Notes: generated by a model from the sequence alone, not told the origin. Shown: positions 1 to 5,975, numbered from the stretch's first letter. The stretch: DNA of 5,975 nt from Caldifarciminota bacterium (GCA_015489295.1 WGAB01000260.1:1-5975), one strand, 5' to 3'. Numbers and translations: made by a program.

Positions 1-273
1 GTACTCAAAGCCGTATTCCGGCCGGGTGTAGCCCACCTCGCGCACCACCTCGCGCACCACTTCGGGGATGTCCACATAGGTGCGGGTGCTCATCTCGCCG
101 GCCACGATTACGAGCCCCCGGGTGGTGAGGGCCTCCACGGCCACGCGGCCCTGGGGGTCGTCGGCCAGCACTGCATCCAGGATGGCATCCGACACCTGAT
201 CACAAATCTTGTCGGGATGCCCTTCGGTAACGGATTCCGAGGTGAACAAACGCTGTGCCTGGGTGTTTTTCAA
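1..273 (-). CDS. metK: S-adenosylmethionine synthetase (methionine adenosyltransferase), N-terminal part, cut by window edge
   Basis: This enzyme makes S-adenosylmethionine from ATP and methionine in the cytoplasm. Ninety-one N-terminal residues are visible, and the frame runs off the left edge. The sequence shows the family signature [20 protein letters not shown] (about residues 10-29) with the active-site GHPDK at 18-22. It continues with VAVE (Glu47, matching the potassium/metal-site Glu of the family), a GLVIVAGE strand and [25 protein letters not shown]. It aligns with the E. coli enzyme without gaps over this stretch. I chose the TTG start at 271-273 because a GGGAGG ribosome binding site lies 8 nt upstream and a strong promoter lies just beyond that. 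The in-frame ATG at 304-306 falls at the -10 hexamer and would lie outside the transcript. The gene is divergent from the outer-membrane protein gene on its right. Confidence 0.96.
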   Translation of the reverse strand, partial: MKNTQAQRLFTSESVTEGHPDKICDQVSDAILDAVLADDPQGRVAVEALTTRGLVIVAGEMSTRTYVDIPEVVREVVREVGYTRPEYGFEY

Positions 274-281
274 GGTTGATG

Positions 282-287
282 CCTCCC
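282..287 (-). promoter_or_regulatory. Shine-Dalgarno sequence that fixes the metK TTG start
   Basis: The minus strand reads GGGAGG here, complementary to the 3' end of 16S rRNA, with 8 nt (CATCAACC) before the TTG codon at 271-273. No comparable site precedes the in-frame ATG at 304-306, so this site supports the TTG start. Confidence 0.75.
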
Positions 288-304
288 GAGGAAAGTGGGT
301 TGCC

Positions 305-333
305 ATTATACTCTTGCCCATTCTGCAATTCAA
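305..333 (-). promoter_or_regulatory. metK promoter (sigma70-like)
   Basis: On the minus strand there is a -35 box TTGAAT (328-333, four of six matches to TTGACA), a 17-nt spacer and a perfect -10 box TATAAT (305-310). The expected transcription start is near position 298, giving a leader of about 25 nt before the TTG codon of metK. That is too short for a SAM riboswitch, and none is visible. The spacing and the perfect -10 make this the best promoter in the window. Confidence 0.75.
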
Positions 334-355
334 TGCGGATTCCACCCCTGTTGGC

Positions 356-362
356 AAGGAGG
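356..362 (+). promoter_or_regulatory. Ribosome binding site of the outer-membrane protein gene
   Basis: AAGGAGG is followed by a 7-nt spacer to the first of two adjacent ATG codons (370-372 and 373-375). The spacing fits the first ATG best and shows that the ATG at 295, 75 nt upstream in the same frame, is not the start. Confidence 0.8.
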
Positions 363-369
363 CACAACA

Positions 370-1167
370 ATGATGTGGAGTGTACTGGTTTTCGTGCTCA
401 CCGGCTGGAACCTCTCGGTGGACGCCGGTCTGCAGATCACGCAAAACTACTACAATGAAGCCTGGAGCGGAACCGAGGTGAGTTCGGTCACCTGGACCGC
501 CGTACTCAACGCCCTCGCCGAGCGGCCGTTGTCCGACCGGGTGCTGTTCACCAACACCACGAAGTTGCAGTACGGGCAAACCTACCAGCAGGATCCAGCC
601 ACCGACAAGTGGAGCCCGCCCCAGAAGTCCTCAGACCTGGTGGACAACGAGTCGGTGCTCCGGTTTACCCTGGGCTGGCTGGTGGACCCCTACCTGTCGT
701 TTCGGCTTCTGAGCCAGTTCCGGGATGAAACCCACAGCCTGTACCTGAACCCCATCACCTGGACCGAGGGCGCTGGCCTGGCCCGCACCTTTGTCAAAAC
801 CGAAACGGCCGAAATGAACGGCCGGCTGGGTGTGGCTTTCCGGGAGGTAACGGATCGGGCCCCCGATGCCGCAACGCCGGTGGAAGGCGGCCTGGAGACC
901 GTACTCTGGGGCAAACGGGTGATCTCTGAGCGGATCCAGTATGAAAGCGAACTGCGGGTATTCAAAGCCCTGTACAACTCCCAGGCCGACCTCGCCGACG
1001 ACCGCTGGAAGGCGCCGGATGTGGACTGGAAACACACCCTGAGTGTGTCGCTGGCCAGGTTTGTGCAGCTCAGTGTGTATGCAGAACTGCTGTACGACAA
1101 GGACATCATTGACCGGGCCCAGATCCGTGAGAACCTGGCCCTGGGCCTGACCTACAAGTTCTTCTGA
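370..1167 (+). CDS. Predicted outer-membrane beta-barrel protein, DUF3078-like
   Basis: This is a 265-residue protein of unknown function. The N-terminus ([19 protein letters not shown], then GLQ) looks like a signal peptide cleaved after about residue 19, although it lacks the usual lysine or arginine. The rest has alternating, aromatic-rich segments typical of an outer-membrane barrel ([11 protein letters not shown] near the start, [39 protein letters not shown]) and ends in GLTYKFF with a C-terminal Phe, as in many such proteins. I recognise by eye the pattern of the DUF3078 family known from Bacteroidetes, especially the C-terminal DVDW...LLYDKDI...LGLTYKF portion, but no search was run. 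The AAGGAGG site sets the start. The gene is divergent from metK and followed by a strong hairpin, so it is probably a single-gene transcript. A different barrel family remains possible. Confidence 0.75.
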   Translation: MMWSVLVFVLTGWNLSVDAGLQITQNYYNEAWSGTEVSSVTWTAVLNALAERPLSDRVLFTNTTKLQYGQTYQQDPATDKWSPPQKSSDLVDNESVLRFTLGWLVDPYLSFRLLSQFRDETHSLYLNPITWTEGAGLARTFVKTETAEMNGRLGVAFREVTDRAPDAATPVEGGLETVLWGKRVISERIQYESELRVFKALYNSQADLADDRWKAPDVDWKHTLSVSLARFVQLSVYAELLYDKDIIDRAQIRENLALGLTYKFF

Positions 1168-1183
1168 GCCGATTTCCTTAGGT

Positions 1184-1225
1184 GCGCTGGGCCGGCGGCG
1201 TCATCCGACGCCGCCGGCCCAGCGC
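1184..1225 (+). terminator. Perfect 19-bp hairpin, probable terminator of the outer-membrane protein gene
   Basis: The arms 1184-1202 (GCGCTGGGCCGGCGGCGTC) and 1207-1225 are exact reverse complements around a four-base loop, ATCC. Seventeen of the 19 base pairs are G-C. It begins 17 nt after the upstream stop codon. The tail on the plus strand is GTTCCCTTAAAA, only a weak U-run, and there is no U-run on the minus strand. Plus-strand termination therefore fits best, but the stem may also act with a factor, stabilise the mRNA 3' end or be a DNA-binding palindrome. Confidence 0.65.
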
Positions 1226-1232
1226 GTTCCCT

Positions 1233-1238
1233 TAAAAT
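1233..1238 (+). promoter_or_regulatory. Possible -10 element of purA (leaderless start)
   Basis: TAAAAT matches five of six bases of the -10 consensus and ends 6 nt before the GTG start codon of purA. Transcription would start at or next to the first base of that codon. The expected -35 position (about 1210-1215) lies inside the right arm of the hairpin and shows no TTGACA-like sequence. The call rests on the hexamer, its position and the lack of a ribosome binding site. Confidence 0.35.
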
Positions 1239-1244
1239 AACGCC

Positions 1245-2510
1245 GTGAACACTGTCATTCTGGGGCTCCAGTGGGGCGATGAAGGCAAGGGCAAACTCGT
1301 GGCCCTGCTGGCCCGCGACCACGAGATCATCGTCCGGTTTCAGGGCGGCGCCAACGCCGGCCACACCGTTTTTATTGAGGGGCAGGAGCATGTGTTCCAT
1401 CTGGTGCCCTCGGGGTTGCACCACCCCGAAAAGGTCGGCGTGCTCGGGCCGGGCGTGGTGGTGGACCTGGAGGTGCTGGCCCAGGAGGTGGAGGCCCTGA
1501 GCCGGATGGGTCGGCCGCTGGAGGGACGCCTCTGGATTGATGCCCGGGCCCACCTGGTAATGCCCTATCACCGAGCCGAGGACGGCTGGGAGGAGGAACT
1601 CCGGGGCGGCATCGGCAGCACGCGCCGCGGAATCGGCCCCACCTACCGCGACCTCTACGCCCGGTTCGGCCTGCGGGCCGGCGACCTGCTGCACCCCGAC
1701 ACCCTGTACCGCAAACTCAAAAAGAGCCTGGAGTGGAACAACCAGGTGCTGGCCGCCCGGTACGGCAAACCCCCGTTCCAGATCCAGGACATGATGGACC
1801 TCCTGACCACCTGGGCAGAACGGTTCCGCCCCATGATCACCGATACGCTGACCCTGTTGCGGGAGTGGGATCGCCAGGACCGCGCCATCCTGCTGGAGGG
1901 CGCCCAGGGGAGCCTGCTGGACATCTTCCTGGGCACCTATCCCTATGTGACCTCCTCGCACACGGTGGTGGGGGGTGCCCTGGCGGGCCTGGGGTTGCCG
2001 CCTCAACGGCTGCACCGCATTGTAGGCGTGACCAAGGCCTATACCACCCGGATGGGGCGGGGGCCGTTTCCTACGGAACTGCACGATGAAACCGGGCAGA
2101 GGCTTCGGGAACTGGGGGGCGAATACGGAGCTACCACGGGCCGGCCGCGGCGCTGCGGCTGGCTGGACCTTGTGGCCCTGCGTTATACCGCCTGGATCAA
2201 CGGCGTCACCGAACTGGCGATAACCAAGGTGGATGTGCTTTCCGGTTTTCCCGAGGTCCGGGTGGCCACGGCGTATCGCCTGAAGGGAGCCGAAACCCGC
2301 TGGTTCCCGGCGACGCTGGAAGACCTGGAACAGGCCGAACCCGTGTACGAGGAACTGCCGGCCTGGCCCACGCCCCTCGTGGACCGGAACACCCTGCACC
2401 CGCAACTGGAAGCGTACCTCGGGTTTCTGGAGGCCCATCTGGGGGTTCCTGTGCGGCTGGTATCCTACGGACCCCAAACCCATGAAGTGGTCCTTCGCTC
2501 GCCTGCGTGA
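1245..2510 (+). CDS. purA: Adenylosuccinate synthetase
   Basis: This enzyme catalyses IMP + aspartate + GTP to adenylosuccinate, the first committed step from IMP to AMP. The 421-residue product has full family length (E. coli about 432). Visible motifs are the N-terminal loop GLQWGDEGKGK (7-17, catalytic Asp12), GGANAGHT (34-41, catalytic His40), IGSTRRGIGP in the IMP-binding region (123-132), EGAQG (218-222), GTYPYVTSS (230-238), ATTGRPRRCGWLD (from 296), the guanine-specificity motif TKVD (327-330) and SYGP near the C-terminus (407-410). All key residues are present, so it should be active. The start is GTG: an in-frame stop lies at 1233-1235, and the conserved motif begins only a few residues in. 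No Shine-Dalgarno sequence precedes it. The last 29 bp overlap the PASTA gene in another frame, which suggests cotranscription. Confidence 0.97.
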   Translation: MNTVILGLQWGDEGKGKLVALLARDHEIIVRFQGGANAGHTVFIEGQEHVFHLVPSGLHHPEKVGVLGPGVVVDLEVLAQEVEALSRMGRPLEGRLWIDARAHLVMPYHRAEDGWEEELRGGIGSTRRGIGPTYRDLYARFGLRAGDLLHPDTLYRKLKKSLEWNNQVLAARYGKPPFQIQDMMDLLTTWAERFRPMITDTLTLLREWDRQDRAILLEGAQGSLLDIFLGTYPYVTSSHTVVGGALAGLGLPPQRLHRIVGVTKAYTTRMGRGPFPTELHDETGQRLRELGGEYGATTGRPRRCGWLDLVALRYTAWINGVTELAITKVDVLSGFPEVRVATAYRLKGAETRWFPATLEDLEQAEPVYEELPAWPTPLVDRNTLHPQLEAYLGFLEAHLGVPVRLVSYGPQTHEVVLRSPA

Positions 2511-3114
2511 ACGGCTCCGCGGCGTGCCGTGGGCCGGATGGCTCCTGGCCCTGGGGGTGGCCCTGGGCACCTTTCTCCTGCTTTCTCTGCTGGCCCTGGT
2601 GCTGGTGATTCGGGGAATCCTGCCGGCCCTGGTGCATACCCCTGAGGTGGAGGTGCCGGCCATCGTGGGGCTTCCCTCGGAGGAGGCCCTGGATTCTTTA
2701 AAGGCCCACGGACTCAGTTACCGGGTGGTGGCCACGGTGTACAGCGATGCGCCGGAGGGCACGGTGGTGGAGGCGTCGCCTGCGCCCGGTATGCGGGTGA
2801 AACGAGGCCGGGTGATCGACCTCACCCTCTCGCGGGGGCACCAGCTGGTGCCGGTGCCCGATGTGACCGGCCTGGAGTTTGAGGTGGCCTCCGAGATCCT
2901 GGTCCGCGATGGTTTCCAGATCGGCGATGTGGCCTATGTGTTTTCCGACAGCGTGCCCCGGTACCGGGTGATCCAGACCGATCCGCCCGGGGGCGAGATG
3001 GTAGAACCCGGTACGCCCATTGGTTTCCAGGTTTCGCTGGGTCCACTGACCGCGACCCTGGACACCCTGGAAAGGGAAGCGGGGCCGACGCCGGCACCCG
3101 GTGGGTTGCAGTAG
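2482..3114 (+). CDS. Membrane-anchored protein with two PASTA domains
   Basis: This is a 210-residue protein with a basic N-terminus (MKWSFARLRERLRG), one transmembrane helix (about 18-47), two PASTA domains (about 56-119 and 122-188, each opening with VEVPAIVGL or VPVPDVTGL and closing with a strand such as VIDLTLSRG or GFQVSLG) and a short Pro/Gly-rich tail. Positive charges before the helix predict a cytoplasmic N-terminus with the PASTA domains outside the membrane. PASTA domains are known from penicillin-binding proteins and Ser/Thr kinases, where they bind cell-wall fragments or mediate assembly. No kinase or transpeptidase domain is present, so only an envelope role can be inferred. 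The ATG at 2482 overlaps purA by 29 bp and has no clear ribosome binding site, so translation may be coupled to purA. An in-frame GTG at 2524 is an alternative, but it would remove most of the basic segment. Confidence 0.85.
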   Translation: MKWSFARLRERLRGVPWAGWLLALGVALGTFLLLSLLALVLVIRGILPALVHTPEVEVPAIVGLPSEEALDSLKAHGLSYRVVATVYSDAPEGTVVEASPAPGMRVKRGRVIDLTLSRGHQLVPVPDVTGLEFEVASEILVRDGFQIGDVAYVFSDSVPRYRVIQTDPPGGEMVEPGTPIGFQVSLGPLTATLDTLEREAGPTPAPGGLQ

Positions 3115-3134
3115 CGGACCAATGCGTGGATAAT
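3106..3134 (+). promoter_or_regulatory. Possible feoAB promoter
   Basis: TTGCAG (3106-3111, three of six matches to TTGACA) is followed by a 17-nt spacer and GATAAT (3129-3134, five of six to TATAAT). The predicted start near 3141 leaves a leader of about 26 nt before the feoA ATG. The -35 box overlaps the end of the PASTA gene. I see no convincing Fur or DtxR palindrome in 3115-3166, so iron control cannot be shown from the sequence. Confidence 0.35.
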
Positions 3135-3166
3135 TGACCGAAATACTTGCATTCTTTGAAACCATC

Positions 3167-3430
3167 ATGCGAAAAACCACCGTTTTTACAGACCTGAAAC
3201 CCCTGGCGCTGGCTCCCATCGGCCGCCCCGTGCGGATTGTGGAGATCGTGGGAGGCCGGGGCCTGCGCAACCGCCTGGCCCATATGGGCCTGTTCCCCGG
3301 CACCGTGGTGGTGGTGGAACTCCGGGAGGCCCACGGGCCGGTGGTCATTAACCGGGGAGGCACGCGCATCGGCGTGGGCACCGGGATGGCCCGCAAGATC
3401 CTGGTACAACCCGATGAAACCCATTCCTAA
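3167..3430 (+). CDS. feoA: FeoA, ferrous iron transport accessory protein
   Basis: FeoA is a small cytoplasmic SH3-like protein that supports Fe(II) uptake by FeoB, probably by contacting it. The 87-residue product fits the family: LKPLALAPIGRPVRIVEIVGG (about 10-30), the hallmark GLRNRLAHMGLFPGTVVVV (32-50), then GPVVINRGGTRIGVGTGMARKILVQ (57-81), a single full-length domain. I chose the ATG at 3167. The in-frame TTG at 3134 would add 11 residues that do not look like the family and overlaps the possible -10 box. Neither start has a strong ribosome binding site. The gene overlaps feoB by 17 bp. It is a free-standing FeoA, not a fusion to FeoB, and no feoC is seen downstream. Confidence 0.93.
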   Translation: MRKTTVFTDLKPLALAPIGRPVRIVEIVGGRGLRNRLAHMGLFPGTVVVVELREAHGPVVINRGGTRIGVGTGMARKILVQPDETHS

Positions 3431-5468
3431 GGGCAGAAGCCAGCAGTTGCGGGTGCTTCGCGTGGCCATCGCCGGAACCCCCAACTCCGGCAAAACCACC
3501 CTGTTCAACACCCTGACCGGCACCCACCAGGAAACCGGCAACTGGCCCGGGGTCACTGTGGAAAAGAAGGAGGGGGTGTTCACGGTCCAGGACTTTCGGG
3601 TGCAGGTGGTGGACCTGCCCGGGGTGTACGGCCTCAGCGCCTATACCACCGACGAACAGATCGCCCGCGATTACCTGCTGCATGAGCATCCCGATGCTGT
3701 GATCGTGGTGGTGGACGCCACCAACCTTACCCAGGGCCTGCTGCTGGTGCTCCAGATCCTGCAGTTGCGGGTGCCCACCATCGTGGCCCTCAACATGATG
3801 GACCAGGCCGAACAGGAGGGCCTGGAGATCAATATCGCCGAACTGGAGCGTTTTCTGGGGGTGCCGGTGGTGCCCATCGTGGCGGTGAAGGGCCGGGGCA
3901 TCCGCCAGCTCAAGGAGCGGCTGCTGGAAACCGTGGGACGGGTGCCGCCCGAGCCGCGGATCCCGGTGGATCCCCGGTTTGAAGAGGCCCAAAGGAGGCT
4001 GGTGCGTCTGCTCCAGGAATCCCCTCTGGCCCGAGAGGTTCCCCTGGCCTGGCTTGCCCAGCGCCTGCTCGTGGAGGACCCCTGGGCCCTGGCCCTGGTG
4101 CAGAAGGATCCGGTGTATCCCCAAATCCGCCGGGTGCTCAACGAAACCCTGCCCCAGCTGCGCCACCACCTGGGAGCCGACCTGGAGGTGTACCTGGTGG
4201 AACAGGCCTACGCCCTGCTGCACGGCCTGGTGCAGCGGGTGGTCCGCCGCAGGGCCACGCTCCGAAAACGCCTGGTGTTCACCCAGAAGGTGGACCGGGT
4301 GCTGCTCAGCCCCTGGTTCGGGCTGCCGCTGTTCGCCGTGGTGATGGCCCTGACCTTTGAAGCCACCTTCCAGTTGTCGGCGCCGCTGGTGGACCTCATC
4401 GCCCAAGGGTTTGACCTTCTGGCCCAGTTCCTTCGGGACCTTCTGGCCGGGACCCCGGTGCCGGCCTGGCTCACCTCGCTGCTCCTGGACGGCGTGCTCT
4501 CAGGGGTGGCGTCGGTGCTGACCTTTGTGCCCCCCATCTTCCTGCTCTTCGGCTTCATCGCCTTCTTTGAGAACACCGGCTACATGGCCCGGGTGGCCTT
4601 CGTGATGGACCGGTTTATGCACGCCCTGGGAATCTCGGGCAAGTCCTTCATCCCCATGGTGCTGGGCTTCGGGTGTAATGTGCCCGCCATCATGGCTACC
4701 CGAACCCTGGAAAGCGAAAAGGACCGCCTGATCACCATCCTGGTGATTCCCCTCATGTCCTGCAGCGCCCGGTTGCCGGTGTATGTCCTGTTTGCCTCGG
4801 TGTTCTTCCCGGGCCAGGAACCCCTGGTGGTGCTGTCGCTCTACTTCCTGGGGATCGCCCTCGCTCTGATTTTGATCAAGGTGCTGCAGCGGGTCATGTT
4901 CCATCAGCGGGAGCCGGAGTCCTTTGTCATGGAACTGCCGCCCTACCGCATGCCCTATCTGCGGAACATCCTGCTGTACATGTGGATGCGGGGGCGGGTG
5001 TTCGTCAAGAACGCGGGCACCATCATCCTGGTGGCCTCTGTGGTGCTGTGGGCGCTGGCCTCGTTGCCGCCCGGCGTGGAGTACGCCGGGCCCCGGTCGG
5101 TGCTGGGCTGGATTGGCCGGATGCTGGCGCCCCTTCTCAAACCTGCTGGGTTCGGCTTCGCCGAGGCCGCCATCGCTCTGCTCACCGGGGTGATGGCCAA
5201 GGAACTCGTGGTGGGCACCCTGGGAACGCTGCTGGCGGGTGGTAGTGTGGAGGGGCTGCAGCACGCCCTGGGCCAGTACTTTACGCCGCTTTCGGCCTAT
5301 GCGTTCCTGGTGATGACCCTGATCTATGTGCCCTGCATCGCCACGGTGGCCGTCATTAAACAGGAAACCGGTTCCTGGAAATGGGCCGCCGTGGAGGTGG
5401 CCATGACCTTCTCCCTGGGCTATTTCCTGGCCGTGCTGGTGTATCAGGTGGGCCGGCTGGTCCTGTAG
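3414..5468 (+). CDS. feoB: FeoB, ferrous iron transporter with N-terminal GTPase domain
   Basis: FeoB imports Fe(II) across the inner membrane. The product has 684 residues, somewhat shorter than E. coli FeoB (773) but with every domain present. The GTPase domain (about 14-165) has G1 GTPNSGKTT (21-29), a G2 region TGNWPGVTVE (40-49), G3 DLPG (66-69), G4 NMMD (126-129) and a G5 loop VAVKGRG (155-161). A helical linker follows, then FTQKVDRVLLSPWFGLP (from 289) entering the membrane part. The permease motifs are GKSFIPMVLGFGCNVPAI (Cys421), PLMSCSARLPVY (Cys450), AKELVVGTLG (595-604) and YVPCIATVAVIKQE near the C-terminus. About eight hydrophobic helices are expected. The ATG at 3414 puts G1 at the usual distance and overlaps feoA by 17 bp. 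The frame stays open upstream to 3237, but that part lies inside feoA. The gene ends 7 bp from a convergent gene. Confidence 0.97.
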   Translation: MKPIPKGRSQQLRVLRVAIAGTPNSGKTTLFNTLTGTHQETGNWPGVTVEKKEGVFTVQDFRVQVVDLPGVYGLSAYTTDEQIARDYLLHEHPDAVIVVVDATNLTQGLLLVLQILQLRVPTIVALNMMDQAEQEGLEINIAELERFLGVPVVPIVAVKGRGIRQLKERLLETVGRVPPEPRIPVDPRFEEAQRRLVRLLQESPLAREVPLAWLAQRLLVEDPWALALVQKDPVYPQIRRVLNETLPQLRHHLGADLEVYLVEQAYALLHGLVQRVVRRRATLRKRLVFTQKVDRVLLSPWFGLPLFAVVMALTFEATFQLSAPLVDLIAQGFDLLAQFLRDLLAGTPVPAWLTSLLLDGVLSGVASVLTFVPPIFLLFGFIAFFENTGYMARVAFVMDRFMHALGISGKSFIPMVLGFGCNVPAIMATRTLESEKDRLITILVIPLMSCSARLPVYVLFASVFFPGQEPLVVLSLYFLGIALALILIKVLQRVMFHQREPESFVMELPPYRMPYLRNILLYMWMRGRVFVKNAGTIILVASVVLWALASLPPGVEYAGPRSVLGWIGRMLAPLLKPAGFGFAEAAIALLTGVMAKELVVGTLGTLLAGGSVEGLQHALGQYFTPLSAYAFLVMTLIYVPCIATVAVIKQETGSWKWAAVEVAMTFSLGYFLAVLVYQVGRLVL

Positions 5469-5475
5469 TCCACCC

Positions 5476-5975
5476 TCACGGCTTCCCCACAATCACGATC
5501 TTCTGCGTTTCTGCTTTCCCCGGGAGCTTCACGAAGTACACGCCCGAAGGCAGCCGGGGCAACGGAAGCAGGGCTGCGCCTGGTTGGGCGGCGGGCTGCA
5601 GCGGAAGGCGGCGCAGGCGCCGGCCTGCGGGGCCGTAAAGTTCCACAAAGGAGGGCAACGGATGCGCCGCCGAGAGGAACACCCACCCCCGCGCCGGCAC
5701 CGGCCATACCCGGAGTTCCGTACGGATCGGGGTTTCTCCGACCCCATAGGGATGCAACAGGGGCAAACGCAACACGGCCGGATGCGCGGGGTCCAGTGCC
5801 AGGGTGTGGCGGCCATCGGCCCAGGAGGGAATGGACCACAGGAAGGTGTCGGCGGGGGCCAGGTTGACGGTGACCCAGCGGAGCTGGAGCCGGTGCCCGG
5901 GCGGCACCACCCAGCCCACCAGGTTCATGGCCCCTTCCAGGTTGTGCCACTGGGTGGTGTCTGGATTGTTGCGGA
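5476..5975 (-). CDS. C-terminal part of a secreted protein with a type IX secretion sorting domain, cut by window edge
   Basis: The last 165 residues are visible; the frame is open to the right edge, so an ATG at 5926-5928 is only an internal Met. The final 75 or so residues match the Por-secretion-tail pattern (TIGR04183-like): RVWPVPARGWVFLS resembles the usual YPNPxxG opening, then a VELYGPAGRRLRRLPL strand, and the closing LPSGVYFVKL plus TQKIVIVGKP. In T9SS bacteria this domain directs export across the outer membrane and is then usually cleaved. The visible upstream part (TTQWHNLEGAMNLVGW, RLQLRWVTVNL) is beta-rich and gives no clue to the catalytic or binding role, which lies outside the window. 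It converges on feoB with a 7-bp gap and no hairpin between them. Confidence 0.8.
   Translation of the reverse strand, partial: RNNPDTTQWHNLEGAMNLVGWVVPPGHRLQLRWVTVNLAPADTFLWSIPSWADGRHTLALDPAHPAVLRLPLLHPYGVGETPIRTELRVWPVPARGWVFLSAAHPLPSFVELYGPAGRRLRRLPLQPAAQPGAALLPLPRLPSGVYFVKLPGKAETQKIVIVGKP

Larger units (their letters stand above)
274..369. other. Divergent intergenic region between metK and the outer-membrane protein gene
   Basis: These 96 bp carry the metK promoter and ribosome binding site on the minus strand and the ribosome binding site of the rightward gene. For the plus strand I see only a weak promoter candidate: TTGCCA at 300-305 (five of six matches to TTGACA), an 18-nt spacer and TGCAAT at 324-329 (four of six). 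It would overlap the metK promoter, so the two genes might compete for polymerase. This is an inference. I see no riboswitch, operator palindrome or repeat. Confidence 0.5.

Noticed and set aside
33..60. 12-bp tandem repeat (ACCTCGCGCACC) inside metK
   Set aside because: It encodes VREVVREV in a helix that aligns without an insertion to E. coli MetK, so it reflects amino-acid and codon repetition, not an expansion.
274..298. SAM riboswitch upstream of metK
   Set aside because: The predicted leader is only about 25 nt and no structured element is visible.
1152..2663. A 503-codon open frame on the minus strand opposite purA
   Set aside because: It is antisense to a clear, motif-complete purA. 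Its translation is low-complexity (rich in Gly, Pro, His, Gln and Arg), as expected from the reverse strand of high-GC coding DNA.
3134..3166. TTG start for feoA, 11 codons upstream of the ATG
   Set aside because: The added residues are not FeoA-like, and the codon overlaps a possible -10 box.
3237..3413. An extended FeoB N-terminus starting at 3237
   Set aside because: These 59 codons lie inside feoA in another frame and read as Trp/Ala/Pro-rich noise. The ATG at 3414 gives the normal distance to the G1 motif.
5469..5475. Bidirectional terminator between feoB and the convergent gene
   Set aside because: Only 7 bp separate the two stop codons, and no inverted repeat with a T-run is seen across them.
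4500..5492. A 330-codon open frame on the minus strand opposite feoB
   Set aside because: The His/Gln/Gly-rich translation has no recognisable domain and lies opposite conserved FeoB membrane motifs. It is a high-GC shadow.

Overview
This high-GC window (clearly above 60% by eye) is ordinary chromosomal DNA, densely coding, with seven genes. The organism looks like a bacterium of the wider FCB (Fibrobacteres-Chlorobi-Bacteroidetes) sphere that has a type IX secretion system. The evidence is a Por-secretion-type C-terminal sorting domain on the right-hand gene and a DUF3078-like outer-membrane protein. A classical TTGAAT-17-TATAAT promoter and strong GGGAGG and AAGGAGG ribosome binding sites argue against a typical Bacteroidetes member, whose promoters and initiation regions usually look different. 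A deep-branching or candidate-phylum relative is an inference, and I do not assign a species.

Layout: positions 1-273 hold the 5' end of metK (S-adenosylmethionine synthetase) on the minus strand, cut by the left edge. A 96-bp divergent intergenic region with the metK promoter separates it from a plus-strand gene for a 265-residue predicted outer-membrane beta-barrel protein (370-1167). A perfect 19-bp GC-rich inverted repeat, probably a terminator, follows it. Next come purA (adenylosuccinate synthetase, 1245-2510), an overlapping gene for a membrane-anchored protein with two PASTA domains (2482-3114), and feoA and feoB (3167-3430 and 3414-5468), the ferrous iron uptake pair. A convergent minus-strand gene (5476 to the right edge) ends 7 bp past feoB and encodes the C-terminal end of a secreted protein with a T9SS sorting domain.

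Functionally the window mixes housekeeping metabolism (SAM and AMP synthesis), Fe(II) import by FeoAB and envelope or secreted proteins. purA and the PASTA gene share 29 bp and are probably cotranscribed. feoA and feoB share 17 bp and are clearly one unit. A weak promoter candidate ahead of feoA may separate the two pairs.

I found no phage, transposon, CRISPR array, RNA gene or defence-like module, and no convincing undescribed system. The points most worth checking are the purA start, which has no Shine-Dalgarno sequence and lies about 7 nt after a -10-like hexamer (possible leaderless mRNA); the purA-PASTA overlap; and the metK start, where the only in-frame ATG lies within the promoter.
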